Below, in pieces: positions 30,309 to 41,016 of a stretch of 64,000 bases of DNA; positions within the stretch are counted from its first letter, which is position 1; every line of letters begins with the position of its first letter. The stretch is taken from the NCBI GenBank assembly GCA_914767885.1, contig CAJZBQ010000053.1:1896501-1960500 (forward strand). The letters run 5' to 3'. The stretch comes from Blepharisma stoltei. Taxonomy: Eukaryota > Ciliophora > Heterotrichea > Heterotrichida > Blepharismidae. The position numbers and the translations under genes were made by a program. The notes below the pieces were generated by a model, which worked only from the letters and a program-made list of their open reading frames with translations, made no database searches and was not told the DNA's origin.

Positions 30309-32192
30309 TTAATCCATTAAATTATGCCTCCTGCAATTTGATTTCTTATGAAGAAGCCTTGCATAGATGTTAGAGACTGGAGTGGAGCCTTTTGCAATTC
30401 CGCCAAAAATTAACGCTTCTCTGACAGTAAACATGATAAGTCCAGTTAATGCACATATATCGGTGTATTTTTGAGGGTTCAGGTTTTGCTGGTTTCCAAC
30501 AACAAGATTTTCAAGCAAATCGAGGTTTTCTTGGGAAAAATCAAAAGTTTGGATTTTTTCGATAATTACAGTATTGATAGGTTGTCCTTCGTGAGCATCT
30601 TTGTTCTTGATGTCGAGGAAAAAGGCTCGGCATTGTTCCCATGCAGCTGTATCGTCTTCTGGGAGAGTTTGCTTCATTAGTTGGAAGAAAACTCGGAAAG
30701 CCCAAATTACTTGTTTATCTGGGATTGTGTCGAAGTAGAATTTTCCATCTTCCATTGTAGTCAGAAGGCTTAAGGCACTGATTGAGCCTGGAGATAAAAT
30801 GTAAGCGCTAGCTTCTGTAAGCTCTTCTTCTTTATAATCAGTTTTCAATTGAGATATAAGGGCTTCGATTTCTTCAAGAGTGTTTGGAATTGGTTCTTCA
30901 CTTTTGCATGATTCTTCGCCTTGGCATTCATCGCCGCTTGGAACTGCTTTCACTTCTTCAACAGCAACTTCTTTTTTCTCTTCTTCAATTTTTGGGTGCT
31001 TTTTTTCTGGCTGTTTTTTCTTTTCTTCTAGCTTTTTCTTAATTTCTTCAGGATTTCTCTTTGGCTCTGCTCTACTTTTCTTTTCTTCCTCTGCCTTTTT
31101 CTTTGCTTCTTCAAATTTCTTTTTATCTTCTTCAGATTTCTTTTTGTTTTCTTCAGCTTTTTTCTTTTCCTCAGCCTTTTTAAGTTCTAATGCTTTTTTT
31201 GCTTCAGCTTTTTTACTTTCTTCTTGTTGTTTCCCCCCCCCCCCTCCGTGAGCGAACAAAAAAAATTTTGTTCACTCACGGAGGGGGGTTAATTTTTTTA
31301 AAAAAATTTATATATAAAATTTTTATAAAAAATATTTTTTTCGAAATTTAAAAAAATCCTAATTTGCAAAAATTGGGAAGCAAATATTAATTTAATTTGC
31401 AAAATTTATGTTTTAAAACGCAATTTGTTTAAAATTAAACAGAATTAGCTCTAGATTTCATTATACTAATTATCACTTATATATCAAAAATTTTTTTCCA
31501 TTAAAATTTTTTCTATTAAAAAAATTTTTGTTCGCTCACGGAGGGTGGGTTTTTGGTCAAAAAATGGTGATTTTTCTAATGGTTTTGTTCGCTCACGGAG
31601 GGGGGGGGGAGTTAGCAGCTTCAGCTTTTTTCTTATTTTCAGCTTCTTGCTGTTTAAATTTGGCCTCCTCTTCTTTTTTCTTTTTCTCCTCATCTGCAAT
31701 TCGCTTTTTCTCAGCCTCAAGTAGCCTTTTCTTTTCTTTGGCTTCCTCGTCTTTTTTCTTTTTTTCTTCAGCATTTCTAGCCTGTTCTTTCTTTTTCTCT
31801 TCCATCAATTGCTTTTTCTTTAAATCATCTTCTTCACGTTTTTTCTTTAAATCATCATCGCGTAACTTTTTGGCTTCTTCTTTCTTTTTTCGGTCTTCCT
31901 CAAACTTCTTTTTGCTTTCTTCATTGCCAGTTGATGGACGTGGAGCTAATTGAACTGTTCTTCCGATACTGGCCCTAGTTGTGCTTGGTCTTTTTGGTTC
32001 TTTTTCAGCAAGATTATCAAGATTTATGCTAAGACCTGGTTTAAGCTTTGCTGGTTTTTCATTATGTTCAGCAGATAATTTTTGGAGCAATTCTTCAATT
32101 AATAAGCGCTGGCTTTTCACAGTTGAATGAAGATCTTGTAGCTTTTCATCGATCATGTGCTCAATTCCTGCTTGTATCTCTGTCCACTCCAT
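30309..32192 (-). CDS. Lys/Glu-rich protein with helical C-terminal domain, split by a MITE
   Basis: About 500 residues after removing 31231-31611. The N-terminal 70 residues are helical; residues about 90-300 are an extreme Lys/Glu repeat region (KKK-EEE type), likely a single long alpha-helix. The C-terminal 200 residues are a globular, Leu-rich domain (VIWAFRVFFQLMKQTLPEDD and others) that I do not recognise. The MITE sits within the Lys/Glu stretch. Two short in-phase blocks around the element are rich in near-repeats, so the exact junction is not certain. Confidence 0.75.
31231..31611. mobile_element. BogoMITE-like MITE / IES, copy 5 (381 bp)
   Basis: Near-identical in plan to copy 4: left CCCCTCCGTGAGCGAACA with inverted partner, right two GTTCGCTCACGGAGGG copies. 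The right boundary has TA (31613-31614) but the left boundary reads TTTCCCC with no TA, next to a 12-C run. Confidence 0.88.
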
Positions 32193-32588
32193 TTTTTATA
32201 ATTAATCATAACGTATATCATCCCGAAATTTTAAGGGAAATAAAATTTAAATTAAAATCACTTAATATAGATTTGAGAAAATGGTTAATCAAGTATCAAT
32301 TTAAATTAGAATTTAAAAAATAAAATGGAAGAAATACATGAGCTTTTGATTAAAATTTGTTTGAAATGAATTATATGAGAAAGATGGTAATTTTAACATT
32401 TAAAACTTATGAAGCGCCAGAATTTATTTTCTTAATAGTTTCGAATAAAAATTATTTAAAAATCACTTTGAAATTATGCTTGCTCAAATCCTTAATGAAT
32501 AAATTCTCCACAAGACGAGTTTCCTTACTTCCCAATATGTGACGTCACAGAAAATTTTAAATCTCGACGATAATAATACCATCCATAC
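32193..32588. other. AT-rich intergenic region
   Basis: About 400 bp between divergent genes; short spurious frames only. Confidence 0.5.
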
Positions 32589-33299
32589 ATGGTTATAGAG
32601 AGCCGTCAAAGACCCAGCCGCATACAAGCAATTTTATTAATCCTTTTTGCATTATGCCCATTGCCATGTATAGCATTCGGTCTCTACTATTATCACAATG
32701 CATGGCTGACTATAATTCTCTTCCACATTGTGCTGGCTTCTCTTCCTCTAGCTTATAAGGTATTATTTACTGATGCCCATCTCCTTGATTATACAGCAGG
32801 CGAGCTAAAAGATCCATTAAGAGAGTTACTGTACGGGCTTTGTGCCTCCACAGCGATTGTTTTATTTGTAATGGGTCCCGTCACCTTTGTGTTCTTAAAA
32901 TATAAGCCTTTCTTCCTCTGGATTATGGGGCTGGAAGGGATGGTTTGCAATGATTTTGCTATGGATTGTGAAAACATTTTAAATCCTTTGCTCTTTGCTG
33001 TGTATTTTTCTATCGTCAATCCGGGAATTGAAGAATGCTTCTGAAGGGTGTTTTTGGTAAAAAGTTTACCAGCAGACTATAAGTGGATTATCTCAGCCCT
33101 GTATGCGAATTATCACTTTGTAAGAGTTATTTAGTTCGTTTGCATAAGATTTGTGGGAATTTATCAGTCGATTTTAGGATTTACCGTAACTTTTGCAGTT
33201 GGCATATTAATGCAAGAACTGAAAGAAAGATACGGACTATTAACTGTTGTCTGTGGGCACATGGCGTTTGATTTGTGTGCTATGGTAAGAGATATGTAG
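32589..33299 (+). CDS. CPBP-family intramembrane metalloprotease
   Basis: 231 residues with one 15-nt intron. Several membrane segments (AILLILFALCPLPCIAFGLYY, AIVLFVMGPVTFVFL and others). The active-site motif EECFWRVF fits the EExxxR signature, with its Trp encoded by TGA (33042-33044). Two further His motifs follow: ANYHFF and VVCGHMAFD, as in CAAX protease/bacteriocin-processing (CPBP, ABI) proteins and Rce1. Rce1 releases the last three residues of prenylated CAAX proteins; two CAAX-ended proteins are encoded at 4.9-5.7 kb, but whether this is the Rce1 orthologue is unproven. Stop TAG. Confidence 0.85.
33120..33134 (+). other. 15-nt intron in CPBP protease
   Basis: GTAAGAGTTATTTAG, GT-AG; removal joins ANYHF to FVCIRF, completing the second His motif. 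Confidence 0.9.
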
Positions 33300-33362
33300 A
33301 TGGTTTGGGGTCTTATATTATACTAAGGCTTTTATAAAATAGATTTAAATAATGTGTTGGAT

Positions 33363-33620
33363 TTAAACATTAGGGACTCCTTCTGCACGTTCTAAGTTGA
33401 CGTAGTTTATGGAATTCACGAATTTTGAATGGGTTCGGACAGTCTTTCTGTAGCAGCGATCTAAACATCCTTTTTCTTCATCATTAAGGGATTTATCATA
33501 TAGAGAGGTGATGCATTCATCAAAGCAGGCAGACATCATTTTATTATAGCTTCTGATTTCAGAAATGATATATTGGCCTGGATCTCCTCCTTGTCCTACG
33601 AACTTCAATACTGATTGCAT
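33363..33620 (-). CDS. Small Tim chaperone (Tim9/Tim10 family)
   Basis: 85 residues with twin CX3C motifs: CFDEC and CLDRC, spaced 15 residues apart as in the Tim10/DDP zinc-finger-like family. The protein acts in the mitochondrial intermembrane space, where hexamers of small Tims escort hydrophobic precursors. The spacing and length fit Tim9 best, but Tim8/10/13 cannot be excluded. ATG at 33620, stop TAA. Confidence 0.85.
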   Translation of the reverse strand: MQSVLKFVGQGGDPGQYIISEIRSYNKMMSACFDECITSLYDKSLNDEEKGCLDRCYRKTVRTHSKFVNSINYVNLERAEGVPNV

Positions 33621-33735
33621 ATTTATATTAAATAACCATTTAGGAACGCATTTTATTAGGGTTTCTATTGAGAATCATATAAAATTAAGATCAAAAGTTT
33701 TAGATTGGTTCTGGATTAATTATAAGACAATATTC

Positions 33736-34044
33736 TTACTTCTTCAGGAGGCTTCCAGCTACGATCGTTATTTCTCTAATTGTATAGTCTGTAACAAGCC
33801 GATTAACTACATATGGATCATTTTGAGCATAGTCTTTAATCATTTTTTCCTCTCCCTCGAATAAAAGTACTCCAGTGTCGATTGGATTTTGCAAAGCTCC
33901 TATCAAAACTAAACCTCTTGGCTCATATGCTCTTGCATGAGCGATATGAGCATCTCTGTAAGGAGCTCTTTTGTCAACCATTCCTTCTACATACTTGTAT
34001 GTCAACAAAAAGTGCTTGAATCTTCTAGCTTGAAATCCTAACAT
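33736..34044 (-). CDS. YCII-related domain protein
   Basis: 102 residues. FLLTYKYVEGMVDKRAPYRDAHIAH and PIDTGVLLFEGEEKM match the YCII ferredoxin-like fold, with the conserved Arg, His and Asp of the putative active site (RDAHIAHARAYEPRG). Members are small dimeric proteins of poorly known function, some with dehydrochlorinase-like activity in bacteria. Short N-terminus (MLGFQARRFKH) could be a mitochondrial presequence. Confidence 0.8.
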   Translation of the reverse strand: MLGFQARRFKHFLLTYKYVEGMVDKRAPYRDAHIAHARAYEPRGLVLIGALQNPIDTGVLLFEGEEKMIKDYAQNDPYVVNRLVTDYTIREITIVAGSLLKK

Positions 34045-34281
34045 TTATATTGAGTTTTTCGAAATGAAATACAACCACTATTTTTTTAATCATTTTGTAA
34101 CATGAAATTAAACAATTGTTTATTTGAGTTAAAATCAGCACTATTATTAAATTTTGTAAATTGAAACAGCATTAATTATAAAATATTTTAAAATTGTTAT
34201 TTTTTTTTCAAAAATTAAAAATAAATCAAATTCAAGCTAAACTATAATCTGCCTCTCATTTAATAGGAATTCTTAAAATAT

Positions 34282-34593
34282 TAACTCACCCCTCCATTAG
34301 TGAACAAAAAAATTTTGCTCAAGGAGGTTAATTTTATTTTTTAAAAAAATCAAAATTCGACAAAATTGGAAAGCAGATATTATTTTATTTGTAAAATTTA
34401 TGCTTTAAAATGCAAGATGTTTAAATTTAAACAGAATTTTACAAGAGATTTCTTTATATTAATTATTACTTATATATTTTTTTTTCTTAAAAATTTTTGT
34501 TCGCTCACGGAGGGTGGGCTTTTGGGCAAAAAATAAGGATTTTTCCAATGGTTTTGTTCGCTCAAGGAAGGAAGGAAGGAAGGAAGGAAGAAG
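34282..34593. mobile_element. BogoMITE-like MITE / IES, copy 6 (312 bp), intergenic
   Basis: TA at 34282-34283 and 34594-34595. Left end CCCCTCCATTAGTGAACA with a decayed inverted partner. On the right the inner TTCGCTCACGGAGGGTGGG copy is intact, but the outer copy is replaced by a GGAA tetranucleotide repeat (34567-34590). Lies upstream of a CAMK gene. Confidence 0.85.
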
Positions 34594-34639
34594 TAAACTT
34601 GCTTTCTCAATTTTGATCCAAAATGGTTTTTTTAAAAAT

Positions 34640-35620
34640 ATGTACCGACGAGTTGAAAATCGAGACGATGCTATGAAAAATTTCTACACAATCATTGAAC
34701 AGCTTGGTGAAGGGACTTTCGGAAAAGTCTGAAGAGCTGTAAATAAATCAACTGGTGAGGAGTTTGCTATTAAGTCTATTGATAAATCCAAGCTTGGCCA
34801 AGATGAAATTACAAATCTGCAGCTTGAAATTGACATAATCTCTCAAGTGGACCACCCAAATATTGTTCGCACTTACGAAGTCTTTGACGAGCCTAGATAT
34901 TTGAATTTTGTCATGGAAATTATGAGCGGTGGCGAACTATTCGAAAAAATCGTTGAAAAAGATCATTACAGCGAAAAAGAAGCTGCAGATACCATTCGTC
35001 CAGTTGTAGAAGCAATTAAATACTGCCACGATATGGGAATTGTTCATAGAGATTTAAAACCAGAAAATCTCTTGCTTTCATCAGCAGATGAAGGTGGAAT
35101 CTTAAAAATCACAGATTTTGGCTTGGCACGATTTTACGATGACGATTTAATGACGACTGCTTGCGGAACCCCTGGCTATGTTGCCCCAGAAATAATTGAA
35201 GCCCGAGGTTATGGTCTAGAAGTCGACTATTGGAGCGTGGGGGTCATTTTGTATATAATGCTGTGTGGATTTCCCCCTTTTTTTGAAGATAATAATGAGA
35301 AGTTGTTTGACATGATTAAAAGAGGACAATATGAATTCACATCGCCTTATTGGGATGATATTTCTAGCATGGCAAAAGATTTAATTTCAAACTTGCTACA
35401 AGTTAATCCTAGACAACGATTTAATGCAGAAGAAGTTTTAAGACATCCATGGATGACTGGAGAAAACACACCTCGCACGAATATGCCTGAGGTTAGTATG
35501 AAGATAAGAGAATTTAATACAAGGAGAAGATTCAGAAAAGTTGGAAATGCAGCGGTTGCATCAGTGAAACTAATTCATATTGCTCATGAGAAGCATCGAG
35601 AAGAGTATGCAAATTATTAA
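34640..35620 (+). CDS. CaMK-like Ser/Thr protein kinase
   Basis: 326 residues. Kinase motifs: GEGTFGKVWRAV glycine loop (the W is TGA), FAIKSI Lys, HRDLKPENLLL, DFGLARF, ACGTPGYVAPEI, and the CAMK-type VDYWSVGVILYIMLCGFPPFF. The C-terminal tail SMKIREFNTRRRFRKVG resembles the autoinhibitory/calmodulin-binding segment of CaMKI-like enzymes. No EF-hands, so it is not a CDPK as it stands. ATG at 34640 follows the MITE directly. Confidence 0.87.
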
Positions 35621-35899
35621 AGAATTTTATTAGAAATTAGAAAATAAAAACAATAAGACAATGCTTCTCTTGCATTCATATGCATTTTCTGATACTCTAT
35701 TTTTTTGTTATTTCCCTCTTTATTCATATCTTATAAACTCCAATTTCTTGATTTTTTTTTTAAAAACTTCTTCCAATAAAACTCACAAAATTTTGATACT
35801 TTTTGATACAATTGTCCTCTATTCTACTAAGAATTCAATTTATTTTATCAATATTATTTTCTTCTTTTGTTACTGTTAAACTCATTCGTTAATAGTAAA

Positions 35900-38021
35900 A
35901 TGCAGTCAAATAATTCAAGAGGTAAACTTTTCACCTTTAGCGGCCACTACTCAGATAAAAGCAATAAGCTTCCTCAACGTGAAGTTGCAAGCCCTTTAAA
36001 TATTTCTACCCCAAAACCTTCATCAAAAAGACCATCTTCAGCTGCAAATGCCCATACAGCAGAAAACATTATTGAGTTAATAAGAAAACTAAATGCACAG
36101 CCTGTGACTAATGAAAATGAGCCAAAAACAATGACATCTGGAGAATACAGAAAATTTCTGGAATCACAAGCTAAAAACTTACTCCCCCCCCCCATCCTCG
36201 ATCGAACGATTGACTGTAAAAATTCCTAAAAATTGGGGAAATTAACCCCATCCTTGATCGAACGATTTTCATATCATGCACATTTTATATATATAAAAAA
36301 TATTAGTTATCAAACGCTTTGGAAGATGTGCCTAATGAAGTTTGTTTTCAGAGCTTTGAGACGACAGAAAGCTGCGAAATCAACCATCCGAAGTGATTTA
36401 GACATCAACCTAGGCTTAAAAGCTCAATAATCTAATAAAATAGAGATTCTTTAAAATTTTAAAAAAATATTTAATTTAAATTAAAATTTATACAGTTTAA
36501 AAGGGTAACTAATAAATCAAAATATTAAAAATTGGTATTTTTTATGAAATTAATTCAATTTTTTGCTGTAAAAATAATTATTAAATACTCTTAACCCTCT
36601 TATTTAAAGTAAATAAAAAAAAAATCTATATATATCTTTTTCATTTTATATATAAATTTTTTTTCCCAAAAAAAATGTTTTTTAACCCCCATCCTTGATC
36701 GAACGATGGCGAGTCGTTCGATCAAGGATGAGGGGAGTTAGGAAAAAATACACAAAACTCTGCATCGAGCATTCCTGTAAGGAGGGCCAGTTTAACGAGA
36801 ACTACTCCTCCTACAGCATTAATTAAGCAAGACGACAAAAACGTAATTAGACACAATACTGTATTATTATCCGGAAAACCACCTTCAGGCAGAAAAATTC
36901 CTGCAAGGCAAGAAATTAAGCTTGAATTACCTCCTAGATCTCCATTAGGCCCTAAGACAATTTCAGCTATTTTATCGGCAAAAGAAAACTCTTTACCAAT
37001 TACTAGCCCAACTGATCAAAAGCATAATGGAAAGATTGAAGACTATAAAGTCGACAAACAAATAGGCCAAGGAGCCTATGCAATTGTAAAATATGCTGTT
37101 CATACCCCCACAAATAGAAAAGTTGCATTCAAAACTTATGAAAAAATAAAATTATTAGACTCAAATAGAAAGAGAAATGTTATGAGAGAGATTGATATTT
37201 TAGCGATGCTAGATCATCCTAATATTGTAAAATTATATGAAACAATTGATACTACAAGACAGTTACATATTGTCATGGAATATGTATCTGGGTGCTCTTT
37301 GCATGGATATCTTAAGAGAAAGCCTAATAGAAGATTAGAAGAAAATGAAGCGAAAAGAATAATCAAACAAATTTTGTATGCGATGGAATATTGCCATGGC
37401 AAAAATGTGGCACATAGAGATATAAAACTAGAAAATTTGTTGCTAGACGAAAAAAATGATGTAAAAATCATTGATTTTGGTTTTGCAACTTGCTTTCCAA
37501 GCGAGAAAAAAGTCAAAATTTTCTGTGGAACTCCAAGCTATATGGCTCCAGAAATAGTCGCAAGAAAAGAATATGCTGGACCTCCGGTTGATATCTGGGC
37601 TATTGGTATTTTAATATTTGTTCTTTTATGTGGACATTATCCATTCAAAGGAAACGGTGACAAAGATCTCTACCGAAAAATACAGCAAGGCCAGTTTATT
37701 GTTCCTCAGCATGTTTCTTCTATGGCTAAAAGCTTGATTACCCGGATTCTAAAAGTTGATCCAGCTAAGCGACCTAAAGTGTCAGAAATCTTGCAAGATC
37801 CTTGATTTGCAAGCCAAAATAGCTTTACAATGTCAACAGAAGATTCCCTTCTTGCATCGACAAACAATCATGCCTGCTCTATCAATGGTGATATATTAGA
37901 TTTTGACATAACCTGCAGCACAGTAATTTCTATTCAGAAAAAAATTGGGGATTCCCAATCGCCATCCCATGCTTTCCCTGCTAAAGAAACCCTTGCCAGT
38001 TTTCCTCATTCTCATAACTAA
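35900..38021 (+). CDS. CAMK-family (SNF1/MARK-like) protein kinase, split by a MITE
   Basis: 520 residues after removing 36180-36738. The N-terminal 200 residues are Ser/Pro-rich and disordered. Kinase domain: GQGAYAIVKYAV loop, VAFKTYEK Lys, HRDIKLENLLLDE, DFGFAT, FCGTPSYMAPEI. A TGA-Trp follows LQDP near 37803, and a 70-residue tail runs to TAA at 38019. No UBA or KA1 domain is visible, so the sub-family is open. The insertion is in the disordered N-terminal segment, between ESQAKNL and GKNTQNSASS. Confidence 0.85.
36180..36738. mobile_element. Second MITE family / IES, copy 1 (559 bp)
   Basis: TA at 36180-36181 and 36739-36740. Core motif CATCCTTGATCGAACGA occurs four times: two direct copies at the left end (36193-36209, 36249-36265) and an inverted pair at the right end (36690-36706 and complement 36714-36730) forming a hairpin with loop TGGCGAG. 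The interior is A/T-rich. Terminal TTACTCCCC matches that of the BogoMITE-like family. Confidence 0.9.
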
Positions 38022-38120
38022 ATTTCTTGCTTGTATGTATATAATTTTCCTATCAAACCTAAAATTTCCTATTGACACTAAAATTGCATTGTAAACCTCT
38101 CATAATCCATATTTTAAAGG

Positions 38121-38573
38121 ATGGTCATCAACACTGAGACATGCTCTTTCAGCGAAATGAAAGTTTGGCCAGGACGTGGAAGCCGCTTTGTGACAAAGGA
38201 CGGGAAAATCCACATGTTTATTGGGTCAAAAGTGAGATGTCTTTTCCATCAAAGAGTGAAGCCTGTAAAGCTTACATGGACACAGACTTGGAGACGTGAA
38301 AATAAGAAAGGAAGAGTTGAGACTATCAAGAAAAGAAGAGTCCGCAAGGTTGGAAAGATCCAAAAGGCCTATGTTGGAGCCACTTTGGATGATATTAAGA
38401 GAACCAGAGAAGAAAAACCAGAATTGAGACAGGCTAAAAGAGAGCAGGCTATTAGAGAAATCAAGGAAAGACAAAAGAAGCAGCAAGCACAACACCAGAA
38501 GTTCGAAAAACAGCCTAAACAAGCGGCTCCTAAGGTGATTAAGACAAAGGGAAAAAGAAAGGGACCTTCATAA
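38121..38573 (+). CDS. RPL24: Large ribosomal subunit protein eL24
   Basis: 150 residues. The N-terminal 60 residues match eL24: CSFSEMKVWPGRGSRFVTKDG, then KIHMFIGSKVRCLFHQRVKP and LTWTQTWRRENKKGR. A basic Lys/Arg/Gln-rich C-terminal extension is usual. The usual second Cys of the zinc-ribbon-like start is reduced (CSFS). Uninterrupted, ATG at 38121. Confidence 0.95.
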   Translation: MVINTETCSFSEMKVWPGRGSRFVTKDGKIHMFIGSKVRCLFHQRVKPVKLTWTQTWRRENKKGRVETIKKRRVRKVGKIQKAYVGATLDDIKRTREEKPELRQAKREQAIREIKERQKKQQAQHQKFEKQPKQAAPKVIKTKGKRKGPS

Positions 38574-38879
38574 GCTAACTTTTTAACACCCATAAATTGA
38601 AATAACAAATAATAAGAAATGTTGGAAGAGGCTAAAATAAATCACTGATAAGTATGCTAATGCAAGCTTAGATCTTACTAATAGTATGTAAAAACTATGT
38701 AATATATTATACAACCCTAATCCATAATAATTAAACTGCTTATAAAAGTGTTTAATTCAAAGAAATATTTTGATTCATCTAAATATGAAAAATGCAAGCA
38801 AAATTTTTTTTTGAATTTCGTTATCTTTAAAAGTCATCACCCCGACTAAACCCCCAAGAAAATTTTTTATATTTATTTT
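38574..38879. other. AT-rich convergent intergenic spacer
   Basis: About 300 bp without any recognised feature. Confidence 0.5.
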
Positions 38880-40313
38880 TTAATAAAAAATCATTTTAAT
38901 TTGTTTAAAATTATTATATATAAATGGATTAAGGACCTCTTTGCAAGTTGGTCTGATGATAAAAGTATGCTCCATTTGAGATACATAGCTTCCACGAACA
39001 TCACAAAGTGGAGGATAAGGAACCACGATTCCTGCATTCACAAGATTTCTCAGTGGCAAAATATGTTTTGTCTCTCCATCCCTCTGCAATTGGCGTCTGC
39101 TCCAAGGCAAGGTTCCATATTTCTTTTCAATATGTCTTAGCAAACCTCTGGCTTTATTGTCACGCAGTGGAATAGGTTTGCCAAAAAGATCAAAATCTAT
39201 CATGTAATGTGAGCATTCTAAATCATCATGGACTAAGCCTTTTCCAGTGCTTCCGAAAGTCTCAATTGCATACAACTCCCCTTCTTCCATCTTAGTCTGA
39301 TCATTATTTTTCACAATTTGGACGCTTTTTCCTCCGTGAATGTGGAATGGTCCAATGCTGTGCCCATTAAGGTTACGGATTGCCTTTATTGGGTAAGTTC
39401 TTCCATCAAGCTCAATTTCGTAGCTTTCTAAGGCTTCTTGGATTGCACCTCCGATCTCTGAAAATCTAGCGTCGACACCAGCATGCTTTACACCTTCATT
39501 TGTGGCATCTTGTGTGGCGTGGACTAAGTTGTCGAATTTTGGATTAAAAGCGACAGTAAAGGCACAGTCAATGATTCTTCCACCAACATGTGTCCCGAAA
39601 TCGACTTTGCATACATCGTCGTAGCCTAAAGTAACTTTATCACCAGGATTAGGTGTGAAATGGGCAGCTACATAGTTTAAGCTGCAGCCTGTTGGAAAAC
39701 CAACGCCAGCCTCAATTCCATCCCCTTCCAATAAAACTCTTGAATAATTTTCAAGCTCTTCACAAAAATCATGCAGATCAAGGCCAGGCTTCAGCACGCT
39801 CTGTGCCCATCTTCTAATCTGTCTATGAGCTTCCGCACCCTTTCTTAGAGCTTCGTAGTCATAAGAATGCAGTCTTTCTAATTCGCGCTTTTCTTCGCTT
39901 GTAGCTCTATAGGCATTATCACCTGAGTATTCACATATTTCGCCTATAGGGAAGTTATTGTTGGGAAATTGCTGACTAATCGGAATTGATGGTGGATTGG
40001 TTTGCATGTAATTAGGATTATCATTCCAGTTTTTTAGGAGACGTATGTGAGAGTTATCTTGGAAGCGATTTACTGTGGCAACTACTGGGGCTGCTGATTC
40101 TTTGGCAGGCTTTTTACGATTTCTTTTCTTTTTCTTTTTAGCTGGGGCAGCATCTTTAGATTCTTCAGGATTTGGGTCTTTGGATTCTTCTGTGGATGCA
40201 GGATCTGGTTGCTCTTGAACTGCTGGAGAAGTATTTTCAGGTTCGGCTAAGGATTTTTCTGCTTCTACCTCTGAAAGAGTTTTGGCTGAATCATGTTGAT
40301 TCTCACTTTCCAT
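38880..40313 (-). CDS. METAP2: Methionine aminopeptidase 2
   Basis: 477 residues. An N-terminal acidic and poly-Lys extension ([11 protein letters not shown]) as in eukaryotic MetAP2, then the pita-bread peptidase fold. Five metal ligands are visible: KVDFGTH (Asp), IIDCAF (Asp), NGHSIG (His), [10 protein letters not shown] (Glu) and SQMEHT (Glu). The MetAP2-specific insert after the second Asp is present. Removes initiator Met cotranslationally. The C-terminus extends about 15 residues past the usual PTCKEV end. Confidence 0.95.
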   Translation of the reverse strand: MESENQHDSAKTLSEVEAEKSLAEPENTSPAVQEQPDPASTEESKDPNPEESKDAAPAKKKKKRNRKKPAKESAAPVVATVNRFQDNSHIRLLKNWNDNPNYMQTNPPSIPISQQFPNNNFPIGEICEYSGDNAYRATSEEKRELERLHSYDYEALRKGAEAHRQIRRWAQSVLKPGLDLHDFCEELENYSRVLLEGDGIEAGVGFPTGCSLNYVAAHFTPNPGDKVTLGYDDVCKVDFGTHVGGRIIDCAFTVAFNPKFDNLVHATQDATNEGVKHAGVDARFSEIGGAIQEALESYEIELDGRTYPIKAIRNLNGHSIGPFHIHGGKSVQIVKNNDQTKMEEGELYAIETFGSTGKGLVHDDLECSHYMIDFDLFGKPIPLRDNKARGLLRHIEKKYGTLPWSRRQLQRDGETKHILPLRNLVNAGIVVPYPPLCDVRGSYVSQMEHTFIIRPTCKEVLNPFIYNNFKQIKMIFY

Positions 40314-40593
40314 TTTGTTAATTGTATGATTTAAGGATGGAGATACGGAGATGGCTTTTATTTGAAAAAAATATAATTAACCTTATTAAAAATAAGGATT
40401 GCTATTTAGGCTATAATTTTTAAATATTTTGATCTAGATCCATATTATATTTTGAGTTAACCTTTATTACAACGAACTTTAAATTTTGCTTGGTCAATAT
40501 AAGCATTAAGCTAGAAAGCTTAAAGCTGGTATTCTTCTTACACAGCACAAATTAAATTTATCATGTTTGAATAATATAATTCCATTTATTTTC

Positions 40594-40923
40594 TTAATTG
40601 TCGGATTTATACTTCTTTAGCGTCCCTTGGCTTATTCTTTCCTGAAGCTCATTTACTCCTCCAATATACAGTCCTTCTACAAAGACATAAGGAAACCCTT
40701 CTTTGTGTGTATAATTTTTAAGGTCTTCTTTTATTTTATTAGTCCTCTTACTCACCTCAATTACTTTGAAATTTACACCTTCAGAATATAGTTTCATTTT
40801 GGCATCTAATGAAGTTGAGCATCCAGTTTTACTGAAAATCAAAACGCTATTGTTTGAAATTTCTTTTGCAATTGAAAAATCGCCTTCTGTGTTCTCCACT
40901 GCAGAACAACAATAAGCACCCAT
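40594..40923 (-). CDS. Monothiol-type glutaredoxin with myristoylation signal
   Basis: 109 residues from ATG 40923; the longer frame begins at TTG. Glutaredoxin fold: VLIFSKTGCSTS (active site CxxS, so monothiol), GFPYVFVEGLYIGGVNEL (TVP-loop variant plus GG motif). N-terminus MGAYCC matches an N-myristoylation plus palmitoylation signal, suggesting membrane attachment. The usual TVP is replaced by FPY. Substrate unknown; could act in redox signalling or Fe-S handling. Confidence 0.82.
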   Translation of the reverse strand: MGAYCCSAVENTEGDFSIAKEISNNSVLIFSKTGCSTSLDAKMKLYSEGVNFKVIEVSKRTNKIKEDLKNYTHKEGFPYVFVEGLYIGGVNELQERISQGTLKKYKSDN

Positions 40924-41016
40924 TTTGCTTATCAAAATTATTTGATTTTCGTCTCCATAGTTTTTATAAAATGATCTTATTAAGCAATTTTAAATAATTT
41001 TCTAAATTTTTGTAAT

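Noticed and set aside
30880-31251. Ser/Phe-rich plus-strand frame
   Set aside because: Antisense shadow of the Lys/Glu-rich protein.
31528-31953. Phe/Ser-rich plus-strand frame
   Set aside because: Antisense shadow of the same charged region plus MITE sequence.
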